From Sphingopyxis lindanitolerans (GTDB taxonomy: Bacteria > Pseudomonadota > Alphaproteobacteria > Sphingomonadales > Sphingomonadaceae), in the NCBI RefSeq assembly GCF_002993885.1, contig NZ_CM009578.1:2437909-2501908 (forward strand): a stretch of DNA of 64,000 nt. The letters run 5' to 3'. The first letter of the stretch is position 1. Every line of letters begins with the position of its first letter. A model generated the notes under the pieces. The model saw only the letters and a program-made list of their open reading frames with translations, had not been told where the DNA came from and searched no databases. Below are positions 1 to 8,919 of this stretch, in pieces. The position numbers and the translations under genes are program-made.

Positions 1-748
1 GCTCGTCATCGTTGCGGAACAGCAGGCGACCCTTGAACTGGCCGCCGACGCAGCGCAGCGCCGCGGCGGCGAGCACGCCCTCGGGGGCGCCGCCCGATCC
101 CATATAGATGTCGATATTGGTGTCGGGGTTCGTGGTCGCGATCACCCCGGCGACGTCGCCGTCGGGGATCAGCGCGACGCCGCAGCCGATGCTGCGCAAT
201 TCGCTGATGATGGCTTCATGGCGCGGACGGTCGAGGACGCAGACGATGATCTGTTCGGGCGCGCAGCCCTTTTCGCGCGCGACCGCCTCGACATTCTCGC
301 GCACGCTGTTGCCGAAATGGACGATGTCGGGCGAAAAGCCGGGGCCGACCGCGAGCTTGTCCATATAGACGTCGGGGGCGTTGAGCAGGCCGCCTTCGTC
401 GGCGATCGCGAGCACCGCGAGCGCATTGGGGCCGGCCTTGGCGGTGATCGTCGTGCCTTCGAGCGGATCGACCGCGATGTCGATTTTTGGCCCCTTGCCC
501 GGCGCGTTGCCGACCTTTTCGCCGATATAGAGCATCGGTGCCTCGTCGCGCTCGCCCTCGCCGATGACGATGGTGCCGTCCATGTACAGCGTGTTGAACG
601 CGGTGCGCATCGCTTCGACGGCGGCGGCATCGGCCGCCTTTTCGTCACCGCGCCCGATCAGCTTGGCGGCGGCGATCGCCGCGGCTTCGGTGACGCGCAC
701 CATTTCGAGCACGAGCACCCGGTCGAGGTTGCTGCCGTTGGTCGTCAT
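1..748 (-). CDS. glpX: Fructose-1,6-bisphosphatase class II (GlpX), 3' end outside window
   Basis: Hydrolyses fructose-1,6-bisphosphate to fructose-6-phosphate in gluconeogenesis, in the cytoplasm. About 249 residues are visible of a family usually 320-340 long; the C-terminus lies beyond the left edge. Visible marks are DGTIVIGEGERDEAP near residues 57-71 and DPLEGTT near residues 94-100, the metal- and phosphate-binding segments of the lithium-sensitive phosphatase fold. The start chosen (MTTNGSNLDRV) matches the family N-terminus. In many sphingomonads glpX directly follows hom; here hom lies upstream on the same strand, but two other genes are in between. The next gene is divergent, 54 bases away. 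Confidence 0.95.
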   Translation of the reverse strand, partial: MTTNGSNLDRVLVLEMVRVTEAAAIAAAKLIGRGDEKAADAAAVEAMRTAFNTLYMDGTIVIGEGERDEAPMLYIGEKVGNAPGKGPKIDIAVDPLEGTTITAKAGPNALAVLAIADEGGLLNAPDVYMDKLAVGPGFSPDIVHFGNSVRENVEAVAREKGCAPEQIIVCVLDRPRHEAIISELRSIGCGVALIPDGDVAGVIATTNPDTNIDIYMGSGGAPEGVLAAAALRCVGGQFKGRLLFRNDDE

Positions 749-802
749 GTCCGCTGATCTCCGTCTTTACTTGTTCCGCCGGGTGGGCATGCTGGGCGCC
801 AT

Positions 803-1256
803 ATGGCCCGCTGCCCCGCTTGTCGAGAATCCTTCGCCCGATTCGGCGTCGCTTTTGCGCTCTATTGCGTCATGGGCGCGACCGCGATACCCGCGGCGGC
901 GCAGACCGTCGGCCCGCCCGCGCCGCGACAGACCGACGCGGCCATCGCGCGGGCAAGGGAGATGACCGATCCCGTCCGGCGCTGCACGCCGTCGGATGAC
1001 GGCTCGATCACCGTCTGCGGCAGCGATACCGAAAAAGCACCGCTTGTCGCCCGAACTGCGCGCGATCGCCAACGCGGGCCGCGAGGCGCCACCAAAGCTC
1101 CCGCGCGCCGAGGCCAAGGCGATGAGCCTCGACCGGCTGCCCTATAATTGGATGCCGATCGGCGGCCGCTATCCGCGCGGCCCCGAATATAATCCGCTCT
1201 ACGAAATGGCGAAGCGCGCGACCGATCCCGACGCGCCGCCGCCTGCCGAACCCTAA
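803..1256 (+). pseudogene. Small secreted hypothetical protein interrupted by a one-base frameshift
   Basis: The N-terminal frame encodes a signal peptide ending in a plausible AAA-Q cleavage site, then a mature part with MTDPVRRC and ITVCGSDTEK. The reading then continues one frame over as KHRLSPELRAIANAG and ends PDAPPPAEP. The switch falls on an A5 run at 1032-1036: removing one A fuses the halves as CGSDTEKHRLSPELRA, the layout expected of small exported proteins with a Cys-x(n)-Cys N-terminal motif in this group. Function unknown. It is either a genuine recent frameshift or a homopolymer error in the assembly. The end overlaps the convergent membrane gene by four bases. Confidence 0.6.
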
Positions 1257-2077
1257 GCGAAAGTCTCGGCCGACCCTCCGAACTGCGATGCGCGATAGAA
1301 TCCTGCGGGGACCAAAACGGCAATGGCGAAATAGGCGCACCAGAAGACCAGCCAGACGCTGCTCATCGCCATGGCCGCCATCCGCGTCGCCTCGCCGCCG
1401 ATGATCAGAAAACCATGCAGAACGAAAAGCAGGGCGATCAGCGCCCCGGCGATGATGTTGAACGCCAGATAGAAAGCGAACAGCCGCCACTGGGAACGCG
1501 CGGTGCGACGCCAGGATTCGACGAATGCGGTGACCGGCTCCAGCTTTCCCGCCGCCGCCATGGCCGGGCCGATCAGGCACAGTCGCGCGCCGAGCCAGGC
1601 GCTCAGCAGCGTCAGCATGGTCTGCCGCGCGATCGCGATCGGCGTGCCCTCGGCGCGCATCGCCTCGGCCCCGACGGAGAGCTTGAACGGCAGCGACAGC
1701 AGGAAGCCCACCAGATAAAAGAAGAGCAGGCCGGCAACCAGATAGGCGGCGCCCGCGACCATGCCATACATGATTTCTGCGACATAGCCTTCCCGAATCT
1801 CGGCGAGCAGCGCGCTCCACAGCGCGAGCATCGCACCGCAGAGCAGCGCCGCACAGATGCCGAGCAAATAGAGCGGACCGGCGATCGATCCCGCGAGCCG
1901 GAAGGTTTCGGGAGCGATCGCGAGCGCGAGGATCGCGTCCATGCTGAGCACCGGCTCGCTCGCCAGCAGCAGGAAGGGCAGCGCGACGCCGAGCAGCATA
2001 TAGGCAAGCAGCGCCCGCCAATGCTCGCCGGCGAGTTCCCGCGCTTCGGCCAGCCCGCGCTTGATTTCGATGTCCAT
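1253..2077 (-). CDS. Polytopic membrane protein, hypothetical
   Basis: 274 residues starting MDIEIKRGLAEAREL. Hydrophobic stretches predict about six transmembrane helices, for example around residues 26-45, 65-95, 105-135, 155-180, 195-225 and 235-260. The pattern of a short amphipathic N-terminus followed by long helices resembles the uncharacterised glycerophosphoryl-diester-type or DUF4013-like integral membrane proteins, but no diagnostic motif is visible and no function is assigned. It lies 61 bases downstream of hom on the same strand and may be cotranscribed. A longer in-frame extension upstream overlaps hom and is Ser/Arg-rich, so the start at MDIEI was preferred. Confidence 0.7.
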   Translation of the reverse strand: MDIEIKRGLAEARELAGEHWRALLAYMLLGVALPFLLLASEPVLSMDAILALAIAPETFRLAGSIAGPLYLLGICAALLCGAMLALWSALLAEIREGYVAEIMYGMVAGAAYLVAGLLFFYLVGFLLSLPFKLSVGAEAMRAEGTPIAIARQTMLTLLSAWLGARLCLIGPAMAAAGKLEPVTAFVESWRRTARSQWRLFAFYLAFNIIAGALIALLFVLHGFLIIGGEATRMAAMAMSSVWLVFWCAYFAIAVLVPAGFYRASQFGGSAETFA

Positions 2078-2138
2078 GATCGCCCCCCGATATTCCCTGG
2101 TGGGGGGTAACAAAGGTGTCGCCGATTTCAAGCGAGGG

Positions 2139-3458
2139 TTAGAGCGCCAATATCGGCATCCGCATCGGCGTGCCGACGACATGGTCCGACGCGGCGAGCG
2201 CGGCGAGCGCCGCCTCGATCGCGCGCGTCGGGCCTTCGTGGGTGACGAGGACGATGACGACACCGTCTTCCTCATCGGTGCCGCGCTGGATGAAGCTTTC
2301 GATCGAGACGCCCGCGTCGCGCATCGCGGTTGCGATCTCGGCGAGCACGCCGATGCGATCCTCGACGATCAGGCGGACATAATGCTTGCCGACGCGCGCG
2401 CCGGCATCGGCGACCGGGGCGGCATCGAGCGCGTCAACCGGCATCGCGAAGGCGGGGCCATATTCGTCGCGCGCGATGTCGATGATGTCGGCGACGATCG
2501 CCGACGCGGTCGGCCCCGCGCCCGCGCCCGCGCCCTCGAAGAACAGGCGGCCGACGAAATTCCCCTCGGCGACGACGGCGTTCAGCGCGCCGGGGACATA
2601 GGCGAGCGGGTGGTCGGCGGGGACCAGGCACGGCTGGACATGCTGGTAAAGGCCGTTCTGGTCGCGCTCGGCCATTCCAATCAGGCGGACGCGATGGCCG
2701 AGCGCCTCGGCTTCGCGGATGTCGGCGGCGATCAGGCCGCGAATGCCGTTGGCGGTCACCGCGCCGATGTCGAGCCTGGTCCCAAAGCAGAGCGCGGCGA
2801 GGATCGACAATTTGTGCGCGGCGTCGATACCGTCGACGTCGAAGGTCGGATCAGCCTCGGCATAGCCTTCGGCCTGTGCGTCGGCGAGGGCGTCGGCGAA
2901 GCTCGCGCCGCCGCGCTCCATCTGGGTCAGGATATAATTGCAGGTGCCGTTGAGGATGCCATAGACGCGCGCGATCAGGTTCGCCGACGCCCCCTCGCGG
3001 ATCGCCTTGATGACGGGAATGCCGCCCGCGACCGCCGCTTCATATTTCAGCGGCGTGTCCTTCGCCTCGGCCAGCCGCGCGAGACTCAGCCCATGGTGCG
3101 CGATCATCGCCTTGTTCGCGGTGACCAGCGCCTTGCCCGCGCCGAGCGCGTGGCGCGCGAGGGTCAGCGCCGATCCGTCGGCGCCGCCGATCATCTCGAC
3201 GACGACATCGACATCGTCCGCCGCGACGAGCGCGTCCATATCATCTTCCCAGCGATAGGGTGACAGGTCGATGCCGCGGTCCTTGTGGCGGTCGCGCGCC
3301 GACACCGCGACGATCTCGATCGATCGGCCCGCGCGCCGCGCGATGAGGTCGCGATTCGTCTCGAGCAGCCGGACGACGCCGCCGCCGACGACGCCGATCC
3401 CCGCGAGTGCGACGCGCAGCGGCGGGCGGGGCGCGGCGGGGGCAGGGGACGGCGACAT
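2139..3458 (-). CDS. hom: Homoserine dehydrogenase
   Basis: Reduces aspartate semialdehyde to homoserine with NAD(P)H, the branch point to threonine and methionine, in the cytoplasm. The 439 residues have the full family layout. The Rossmann motif GIGVVGGGV lies near residues 20-28, VTANKAMIA near residue 110, the catalytic segment with AGGIPVIKAIREG near 145, and FDVDGIDAAHKLSILAAL near 205. A C-terminal ACT domain (about 360-435, HYVRLIVEDRIGVLAEIA) would bind threonine for feedback control. An AGGAGTG ribosome-binding site precedes the ATG. No aspartokinase domain is fused. Confidence 0.96.
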   Translation of the reverse strand: MSPSPAPAAPRPPLRVALAGIGVVGGGVVRLLETNRDLIARRAGRSIEIVAVSARDRHKDRGIDLSPYRWEDDMDALVAADDVDVVVEMIGGADGSALTLARHALGAGKALVTANKAMIAHHGLSLARLAEAKDTPLKYEAAVAGGIPVIKAIREGASANLIARVYGILNGTCNYILTQMERGGASFADALADAQAEGYAEADPTFDVDGIDAAHKLSILAALCFGTRLDIGAVTANGIRGLIAADIREAEALGHRVRLIGMAERDQNGLYQHVQPCLVPADHPLAYVPGALNAVVAEGNFVGRLFFEGAGAGAGPTASAIVADIIDIARDEYGPAFAMPVDALDAAPVADAGARVGKHYVRLIVEDRIGVLAEIATAMRDAGVSIESFIQRGTDEEDGVVIVLVTHEGPTRAIEAALAALAASDHVVGTPMRMPILAL

Positions 3459-3562
3459 CGGGACACTCCTATCGTGGATGCGGGGGCCATTGCCCGCGAA
3501 GTGTCAGCGCACGTATCGGCTTTCTGGCAGGAAACAAGGGGATTCACGCGAAGACGCTTGCC

Positions 3563-4447
3563 TCACATCCCCGTCGGCGGCGTCCGCGTCCGCGTGCATT
3601 CGCCGAGCGCGCCGAGCACCACCGCATAGTCCGACGCCGCCTTCTTGCGGTCCTCGGGCGCGGTGCCGGCGAGCTTGCTGAGCGGCAATTGATGCGGCAG
3701 GCCGCACGCGAGCCGATACCAGGCCAGCGTGTCGCGCGCCGGCACGGCGGCCGATCCGTCGACGATCTCGCCGAACGCCGCGGCCCAGCGCCGTGATCCG
3801 TCGGGTGCGGTCAATATGGTCAGCGACACCGGCTCGCCGGTCTTGGTGTCGAGGAACAATTGCGTCTCGCCCTCGCCGGGCAGCGTGCCGGGGACATGGA
3901 AGCCGTTGGCGACCCCGGTGATCGCGGGCGGCGCGCCGGGTTTGACGAGTTCGGTCAGGATAGCGCGGAGTTGCGCGTCGGTCGCCGGATCCCACGGCAA
4001 TTGCGCGTCGGGTGCGACGAGTTGAACGCTGCCGGTGTTCTTCGCGCCCGGGACGGCGCCCGCGACGGGGCGGGCGAAGAGCAGGACCGGCTGCTTCTTC
4101 CTGAGCTTCGCCGGCTTGCCCCTGGCGTCGAGCGGCAGGTCGACCAGATAGGAGATTCGCGCCGCCAGCGGACCCGCGCCGCGAATCAGGCTGACCACGT
4201 CGGCTTCGACATAGAATCGCGTCTGACCCGCCTTCAGCCCCGGCGCCCGTTCGGCTTTCAGCGCTGTCGCGTGGATGATCCGGGCCTGGATCGCCATTGG
4301 CGCGATTGTCGCCAGATCGGCAATATCCGCATAGCTATAGGGTGAAGCCGTTGCCACCGCCGCGGGCGTCTGCATGGCAGAAACATTTATAAAACAACTG
4401 CTTACCGAGAAAAAACCTAGGGCGGCAGCCGACAGGAGAGCGCGCAT
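3563..4447 (-). CDS. Exported hypothetical protein
   Basis: 294 residues with an N-terminal signal peptide (MRALLSAAALGFFSVSSC, then a likely cleavage near residue 24) and no membrane segment after it, so probably periplasmic. The mature chain has beta-rich segments (ADVVSLIRGAGPLAARISYL, PVLLFARPVAG, QLFLDTKTGEPVSLTIL) and two cysteines near the C-terminus (ACGLPHQLP and GECTRTRTPP) that could pair. I do not recognise a named family. A clear AAGGAAAGG ribosome-binding site precedes the ATG. It is upstream of hom on the same strand with a 104-base gap. Confidence 0.7.
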   Translation of the reverse strand: MRALLSAAALGFFSVSSCFINVSAMQTPAAVATASPYSYADIADLATIAPMAIQARIIHATALKAERAPGLKAGQTRFYVEADVVSLIRGAGPLAARISYLVDLPLDARGKPAKLRKKQPVLLFARPVAGAVPGAKNTGSVQLVAPDAQLPWDPATDAQLRAILTELVKPGAPPAITGVANGFHVPGTLPGEGETQLFLDTKTGEPVSLTILTAPDGSRRWAAAFGEIVDGSAAVPARDTLAWYRLACGLPHQLPLSKLAGTAPEDRKKAASDYAVVLGALGECTRTRTPPTGM

Positions 4448-4717
4448 GATCGAACCACCTTTCCTTGCTCGAAGCGCCGAAAGGGCGCCAAGACCCCATC
4501 ATGGGGAAGCGGACATTAACCCCTGATAAAGGGTTTGCGAACTGGCCGCCACCGCGATAGGACGGGCGACGAAGCGTCCGGCAAAACCATAATAAGGCCG
4601 GTTGCGACGCCGTCGGGTCTGTGAAAGCGCATCGGAAATCATCCGGGCATTTGGCAACCGCGCCCGTCGGTCATGGATTTGGTGTCAGGATGATCTAGCA
4701 AGGAGCGTCGTCCCTGA

Positions 4718-5371
4718 ATGGCTTATGGTGATAATGTCGACCCTAAAAATAGGGTAGTGGCGATTGTCTTGGTGGGCTTGTTCACGGCTTTGCTGGGCTA
4801 CGGCCTGGTGAATGGCCTGAACATCAGCATCGTTAAGAAGATCGCCGAGAAATTGGACGTGGTGGACGTCGAAGAGCCGCCGCCGCCGGAGGAACCCCCG
4901 CCGCCGCCGCCGCCGGATAACAAGCTTCCGCCGCCGCCGCCGGTGGTGACGCCGCCGTCGGTGTTCCCGCCGCCGAACACGTCGAACCAGGTGCAGTCGG
5001 TGCCGACTCCGCCGCCGGCGCCGCCTATCATGACGCCGATCGCGGCGCCGCCGGCTCCGCCGCCGACGCCGGATATGAGCGCTCCCGGCAAGCCGCGGGG
5101 CAATCCGGGCAACTGGGCCAGCCCCGACGACTATCCGGCGCGCGCGCTCCGCGAAGAGCGGCAGGGCACGACCGGCTTCCGCGTCAGCTATGACGCGAGC
5201 GGCAAACCCACGGGTTGCGACGTCACCTCGTCGAGCGGCCATGCCGATCTCGATGATCTGACCTGCAAGCTGATGATGCGCCGCGCGCGTTTCACGCCGG
5301 CGAAGGACCGTGCGGGGCACCCCGCGGGCAGCAGCTACAGCAGTCGCGTGAAGTGGCAGATTCCGAAGTGA
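4718..5371 (+). CDS. tonB: TonB energy transducer
   Basis: Links the inner-membrane proton motor ExbB/ExbD to outer-membrane receptors. The 217 residues show one membrane anchor (about residues 13-34, VVAIVLVGLFTALLGYGLV), a long proline-rich periplasmic spacer (about 50-130) built from PPPP and EEPPP blocks, and a C-terminal TonB domain (about 130-217) with GFRVSYDASGKPTGC and RARFTPAKD. First gene of a tonB-exbB-exbD-exbD cluster on one strand. It is the likely partner of the four TonB-dependent receptors in this window. Confidence 0.93.
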   Translation: MAYGDNVDPKNRVVAIVLVGLFTALLGYGLVNGLNISIVKKIAEKLDVVDVEEPPPPEEPPPPPPPDNKLPPPPPVVTPPSVFPPPNTSNQVQSVPTPPPAPPIMTPIAAPPAPPPTPDMSAPGKPRGNPGNWASPDDYPARALREERQGTTGFRVSYDASGKPTGCDVTSSSGHADLDDLTCKLMMRRARFTPAKDRAGHPAGSSYSSRVKWQIPK

Positions 5372-5445
5372 TCTGCCGCCCCGGCGACCCCTATATTTTC
5401 AGTCTTTTCATACCGTTTTGAATATTTTGAGAGGGAATAACCACC

Positions 5446-6261
5446 ATGTTTAACCTGATTGCAAACGCTGCCGCGGGCGCTGCGGCTCCGGCCCACGACG
5501 TGGGGATGTCGCTCCTCCCCGCCTCGGTCTGCGTCGTGAAGGAAGGCCAGAACCCCTACGGCCTGCTGCCCGCTTTGTGCGAAGGCGGCATCGTGTCGCA
5601 GTGCACCTTCCTGGTCCTGCTGATCATGTTCGTCGGCACGCTTTACATCCTGTTCACCAAACTGTTCGAACAGAATAAGGTGATCAACCAGGGCAAGGCG
5701 GTCGACGCGAACTTCTGGCGCGCCCCCACGCTCGCCGACGGCGTTGCCAAGCTCGAAAAGAACAGCGCCTATCGCCAGGTGGTCGAAGACGGCCTGCGCG
5801 CCAACGAAGAGCATAACAAGCTGACCGATCCCGTCGAATCGCACGACTGGATGCACGGCACGCTCGAACGCTCGCAGAACCACATCAACTCGAAGCTCAA
5901 CGGCGGCCTCGCGTTCCTCGCGACCGTCGGTTCGACGGCTCCGTTCGTGGGTCTGTTCGGGACCGTTATCGGCATTCTTCGCGCCCTCGTGAAGATCGGC
6001 GCGTCGGGCCAGGCCTCGATCGACACCGTCGCCGGCCCGGTCGGTGAAGCGCTCATCATGACCGCCATCGGTCTGATCGTGGCGGTTCCCGCAGTGCTCG
6101 CCTTCAACTGGTTGCAGAGCCGCAACAAGACGATCGCGCGCCGTCTGTCGACCTTCTCGAACGACGTTCTCGGTTCGATCATGTCGGGCGGCCAGGTGAA
6201 GCCGGTCGTGTCGGCCGCTTCGGCAAAGGCCGCTCCGGCTGCCGCCCCGAAGAAGGCGTAA
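5446..6261 (+). CDS. exbB: ExbB proton channel subunit (MotA/TolQ/ExbB family)
   Basis: Inner-membrane subunit of the TonB motor, forming the pentameric proton-conducting ring around ExbD. The 271 residues have a periplasmic N-terminal stretch, a first helix near residues 50-72, and the conserved two-helix block GGLAFLATVGSTAPFVGLFG through GEALIMTAIGLIVAVPAV (about 145-225), which contains the channel Thr residues. The Ala/Lys-rich C-terminal tail is typical of sphingomonad versions. A GAGAGGGAATAA ribosome-binding site precedes the ATG. It lies 74 bases after tonB. Confidence 0.94.
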   Translation: MFNLIANAAAGAAAPAHDVGMSLLPASVCVVKEGQNPYGLLPALCEGGIVSQCTFLVLLIMFVGTLYILFTKLFEQNKVINQGKAVDANFWRAPTLADGVAKLEKNSAYRQVVEDGLRANEEHNKLTDPVESHDWMHGTLERSQNHINSKLNGGLAFLATVGSTAPFVGLFGTVIGILRALVKIGASGQASIDTVAGPVGEALIMTAIGLIVAVPAVLAFNWLQSRNKTIARRLSTFSNDVLGSIMSGGQVKPVVSAASAKAAPAAAPKKA

Positions 6262-6378
6262 GTCTGCGGGCCCCGCGTTGTCGCCTGCGGGCGATGGCAC
6301 GGGGCCGCTGGACGAAGCGGGCGCCGGTGGCTTCCGCTTCGCTCCATGACAGTAATTTTGTGACAGGATGCTAATCCT

Positions 6379-6897
6379 ATGGCGATGAGTGTAGGCGACA
6401 AGGGCGAAGATGCCCCGATGTCGGACATCAACACGACCCCGCTCGTGGACATCATGCTTGTGCTGCTCATCATCTTCCTCATCACGGTCCCCGTGGTGCT
6501 CAAGACGGTGAGCCTCAAGCTGCCCGATGTGGTCTTTGAACCGACGACGACGAAGCCGGAAAACGTCAATCTGTCGGTCCGTTCGGCGGATACCGATGGC
6601 GATGGCGAGCCCAATGCCGACAGTTCGGCTTGTGAAGTATATTGGGGACAGACGCCCGTCGATTCCAAACAACTGCTCGATCTCGGGCAGAAGAAGCTCG
6701 AAAAGCTTATCGAGGATATCGGCGGCGTTCAGAATATCACCGAAGATAACTTCCCCGAAGTGCATATCCGCGGCGACGTCAACACGCCGTACCAGTGCAT
6801 CGGCGGTGTGATCTATACGATGCAATATGCCGGCTTCCAGAAGATCGGGTTCATTTCCGAACCGGCTGCTGGCTCGAGTACGCTGGGCCGCCTCTAA
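6379..6897 (+). CDS. exbD: ExbD proton channel subunit, copy 1, with periplasmic insertion
   Basis: Single-pass subunit of the TonB motor. The 172 residues start with the family cytoplasmic motif DAPMSDINTTPLVDIMLVLL; the Asp in PLVD is the proton-carrying residue. One helix (about 24-46) follows, then a periplasmic domain. This copy is about 30 residues longer than copy 2 because of an acidic insertion containing DTDGDGEPNAD, which looks like a calcium-loop motif, and it has two periplasmic cysteines (SSACEV and YQCIGG). Two adjacent ATGs are possible (6379 or 6385). Confidence 0.92.
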   Translation: MAMSVGDKGEDAPMSDINTTPLVDIMLVLLIIFLITVPVVLKTVSLKLPDVVFEPTTTKPENVNLSVRSADTDGDGEPNADSSACEVYWGQTPVDSKQLLDLGQKKLEKLIEDIGGVQNITEDNFPEVHIRGDVNTPYQCIGGVIYTMQYAGFQKIGFISEPAAGSSTLGRL

Positions 6898-6932
6898 GGC
6901 GTCGGTCCACTTAGGAATGAAGGAATAATCCT

Positions 6933-7358
6933 ATGTCCATGGCCGTTGGCGATCGGGACGACAATGAACCGATGATGGAAATGAACACGACGCCGTTGAT
7001 CGACGTCATGCTCGTGCTCCTCATCATGTTCATCATCACCCTCCCGGTTCAGACCCACGCGGTGAAGATCGACTTGCCGGTTCCGACCGACGCGAAGAAC
7101 AACGTCGATCCGGAAAAGAACAAGATCACGATCGACCCCGCGGGAACGATCGCGTGGAACGGTTCGCCGATCGATCTGGCACAGCTCGCGCAATATCTGG
7201 ATGAGACCAAGGCGCTGCCGGTCGAACCCGAATTGCAGGTGCAGCCCGATCCCTACGCGCGCTATATCACCGTCGATCGCGTAATGGCGGTCGTGAAGCG
7301 CAGCGGCGTCGGCAAGCTGGGCTTCGTCGGGAACGAACAATATGCGCGCGTCTTCTGA
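6933..7358 (+). CDS. exbD: ExbD proton channel subunit, copy 2
   Basis: Second ExbD of the cluster, 141 residues and of usual family length. It begins MSMAVGDRDDNEPMMEMN and carries TTPLIDVMLVLLIMFIITLP, with the conserved membrane Asp in PLID. The periplasmic domain is plain, without the acidic insertion or the cysteine pair of copy 1. It starts 35 bases after copy 1 with an AAGGAATAA ribosome-binding site, and the operon ends at a strong terminator just downstream. Paired ExbD genes suggest a heteromeric motor. Confidence 0.93.
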   Translation: MSMAVGDRDDNEPMMEMNTTPLIDVMLVLLIMFIITLPVQTHAVKIDLPVPTDAKNNVDPEKNKITIDPAGTIAWNGSPIDLAQLAQYLDETKALPVEPELQVQPDPYARYITVDRVMAVVKRSGVGKLGFVGNEQYARVF

Positions 7359-7385
7359 TCGCTGATCCGAAACGCAAGCTTGAGG

Positions 7386-7420
7386 AAGGGCCGCGAAGCG
7401 ATTCGCGGCCCTTTCGCTTT
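7386..7420 (+). terminator. Rho-independent terminator of the tonB-exb operon
   Basis: A perfect 10-base stem (7388-7397 with 7402-7411) closes a GCGA loop and is followed by a T-rich tail. It lies 27 bases after the stop of the second exbD. Confidence 0.85.
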
Positions 7421-7460
7421 GGATGAAGGGGATGAGGCGCAGGTTCGAGCGATGATAGCC

Positions 7461-7548
7461 GTCGCCCCCGCGCAGGCGGGGGTCGCTGGCGGTTCATGCG
7501 GCGACGAAGGAAAAGGCCGATGGCGACCCCCGCCTGCGCGGGGGCGAC
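7461..7548. repeat. Paired GC-rich 26-base inverted repeats (REP-like)
   Basis: The 26 bases at 7461-7486 are exactly reverse-complementary to 7523-7548, with a 36-base spacer. Each arm itself contains a small CCCCCGC/GCGGGGG hairpin. A related copy occurs at about 12839-12868, after the Bax inhibitor-1 homologue. Such palindromes are common intergenic repeats in sphingomonad genomes. Confidence 0.75.
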
Positions 7549-7629
7549 CTTCCTTCGAAATGTCCATTTCCCACCTCAAAGCCGCTACAGGGGCTTTATC
7601 CCGGCGCGGGGCTGCCTATACCAAGGCCC

Positions 7630-8202
7630 ATGATGAGCGGGCGCTTTCTATATTCCCCCATGGTCCTGGCCCCGGCGCTTCTGATGCTGTCCGCCTGCGC
7701 GGGTGGCAACTTCCGTCCGGTCAGCGACGTGCCGGTGCGGATCGGTCCCGCCTATATGGTGCGCGGCGTCGCCTATGTGCCGGCCGCCGCTCCCGGCTAC
7801 GACGCGCTCGGCTCTGCAAGCTGGTATGGTAGCGAATCGGGCAACCGCACTGCGAATGGCGAGAAATTCCGCCCCGGCTGGATCACCGCCGCGCACACGA
7901 CATTGCCGCTCCCGACCTATGTCGAGGTGACCGCGCTCGACACCGGACGGCGGATCATCGTCCGCGTCAACGATCGCGGCCCGTTCGCGGGCGGCGGGCG
8001 GATCATCGACCTGTCGCGCGGCGCCGCCGAACAGCTCGGCATCCGCGCGCAGGGCCATGCGCCGGTACGAGTGCGCCGCGTCGAACCCGCCGAAAAGGAC
8101 CGCAAGCGGCTTCGCGAGGGCAAGCCCGCCGCATCGCTGCCCCCGCTCGCGCCGCAGGAGTTGCAGCGACTGCGGCTGCGCCTTTCAGCCGACAAACGTT
8201 GA
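7630..8202 (+). CDS. rlpA: RlpA-like septal lytic transglycosylase lipoprotein
   Basis: Cleaves naked glycan strands of peptidoglycan, usually at the septum. The 190 residues start with a lipoprotein signal ending LMLSACAGG (lipobox LSAC, lipidated Cys near residue 23). A double-psi beta-barrel domain follows, with [18 protein letters not shown] (about 63-80) and the catalytic core [19 protein letters not shown] (about 117-135). The SPOR domain found in many RlpA proteins is absent; a short basic tail replaces it. Two in-frame ATGs lie side by side at the start. Confidence 0.88.
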   Translation: MMSGRFLYSPMVLAPALLMLSACAGGNFRPVSDVPVRIGPAYMVRGVAYVPAAAPGYDALGSASWYGSESGNRTANGEKFRPGWITAAHTTLPLPTYVEVTALDTGRRIIVRVNDRGPFAGGGRIIDLSRGAAEQLGIRAQGHAPVRVRRVEPAEKDRKRLREGKPAASLPPLAPQELQRLRLRLSADKR

Positions 8203-8306
8203 CGCCGAGAGCATATCCGCTTGGAAGCGCGAGCATTTGCGGGCATCCTCGCGCGGATCGAAGGGCGCGGTGGCCGCGTCGGACCCGCAAATAAGGGAGA
8301 CGAGCG

Positions 8307-8879
8307 ATGATCCTTGCTTCACGTCACGGACGGAAATGGGCGGCGGTGCTGGGCGCGGCGGGGGTGCTGGCGCTCGCCGGCTGCGCGGGCATGGGCGGCA
8401 CGCCGGTGCAGAAGCTACCCGCGGCTGACGCTTCGGCGCGGCTTTTCGACGCGCGCGGCGCCGATCGCGGCCGCGCCGATTTCTACAAGACCGACACCGG
8501 CCTTCGCATCGAACTCGTCGCGCGCGGCTTTGCCGCCGGCACCTATGGCATGCACGTCCACGGTGTCGGGCAATGCACGCCGCCCGGTTTCACCAGCGCG
8601 GGGCCGCATTGGAACCCGACCGGCGCGCAGCACGGCCGTGACAATCCGATGGGCGCGCACCACGGCGACCTTCCGAACCTCGTGATCGAACCCGATGCGA
8701 TCGGCCGCGCGACGCTGACGCTGGTCGGCACGCGGCTGACGGGCGAGGGCGGGCTGATCGATGCCGACGGTGCTGCTTTCGTCATCCACGCCGGCCCCGA
8801 CGACATGAAGACCGATCCCAGCGGCAACAGCGGCGCGCGCGTCGCCTGCGGCGTGATCGAGCTTCCCGCCGCCGAATAA
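8307..8879 (+). CDS. sodC: Cu/Zn superoxide dismutase, lipoprotein
   Basis: Converts superoxide to oxygen and peroxide in the periplasm. The 190 residues begin with a lipoprotein signal ending VLALAGCAG (lipobox LAGC). Copper and zinc ligands appear as GMHVHGVGQC, the zinc-loop histidines in GPHWNPTGAQHG and GAHHGDLPN, and FVIHAGPDD; the active-site Arg lies in GARVACGVIE. The two cysteines (GQCTPP and VACGV) form the usual disulfide. An AAGGGAG ribosome-binding site precedes the ATG. Confidence 0.95.
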   Translation: MILASRHGRKWAAVLGAAGVLALAGCAGMGGTPVQKLPAADASARLFDARGADRGRADFYKTDTGLRIELVARGFAAGTYGMHVHGVGQCTPPGFTSAGPHWNPTGAQHGRDNPMGAHHGDLPNLVIEPDAIGRATLTLVGTRLTGEGGLIDADGAAFVIHAGPDDMKTDPSGNSGARVACGVIELPAAE

Positions 8880-8890
8880 TCGAGGCGATG

Positions 8891-8919
8891 GCGGGCGAGT
8901 CCTAGACCGGCTCGCCCGC
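8891..8919. terminator. Hairpin between convergent genes, possible shared terminator
   Basis: Nine bases at 8891-8899 pair perfectly with 8911-8919 around an 11-base loop that contains the stop codon of the MFS gene. There is no T run, so termination is only suggested by its position between the convergent sodC and MFS genes. Confidence 0.35.

Noticed and set aside
3459..3562. Possible SAM-type riboswitch upstream of hom
   Set aside because: The leader lacks the conserved SAM-II or related core sequence; only ordinary short hairpins are seen.
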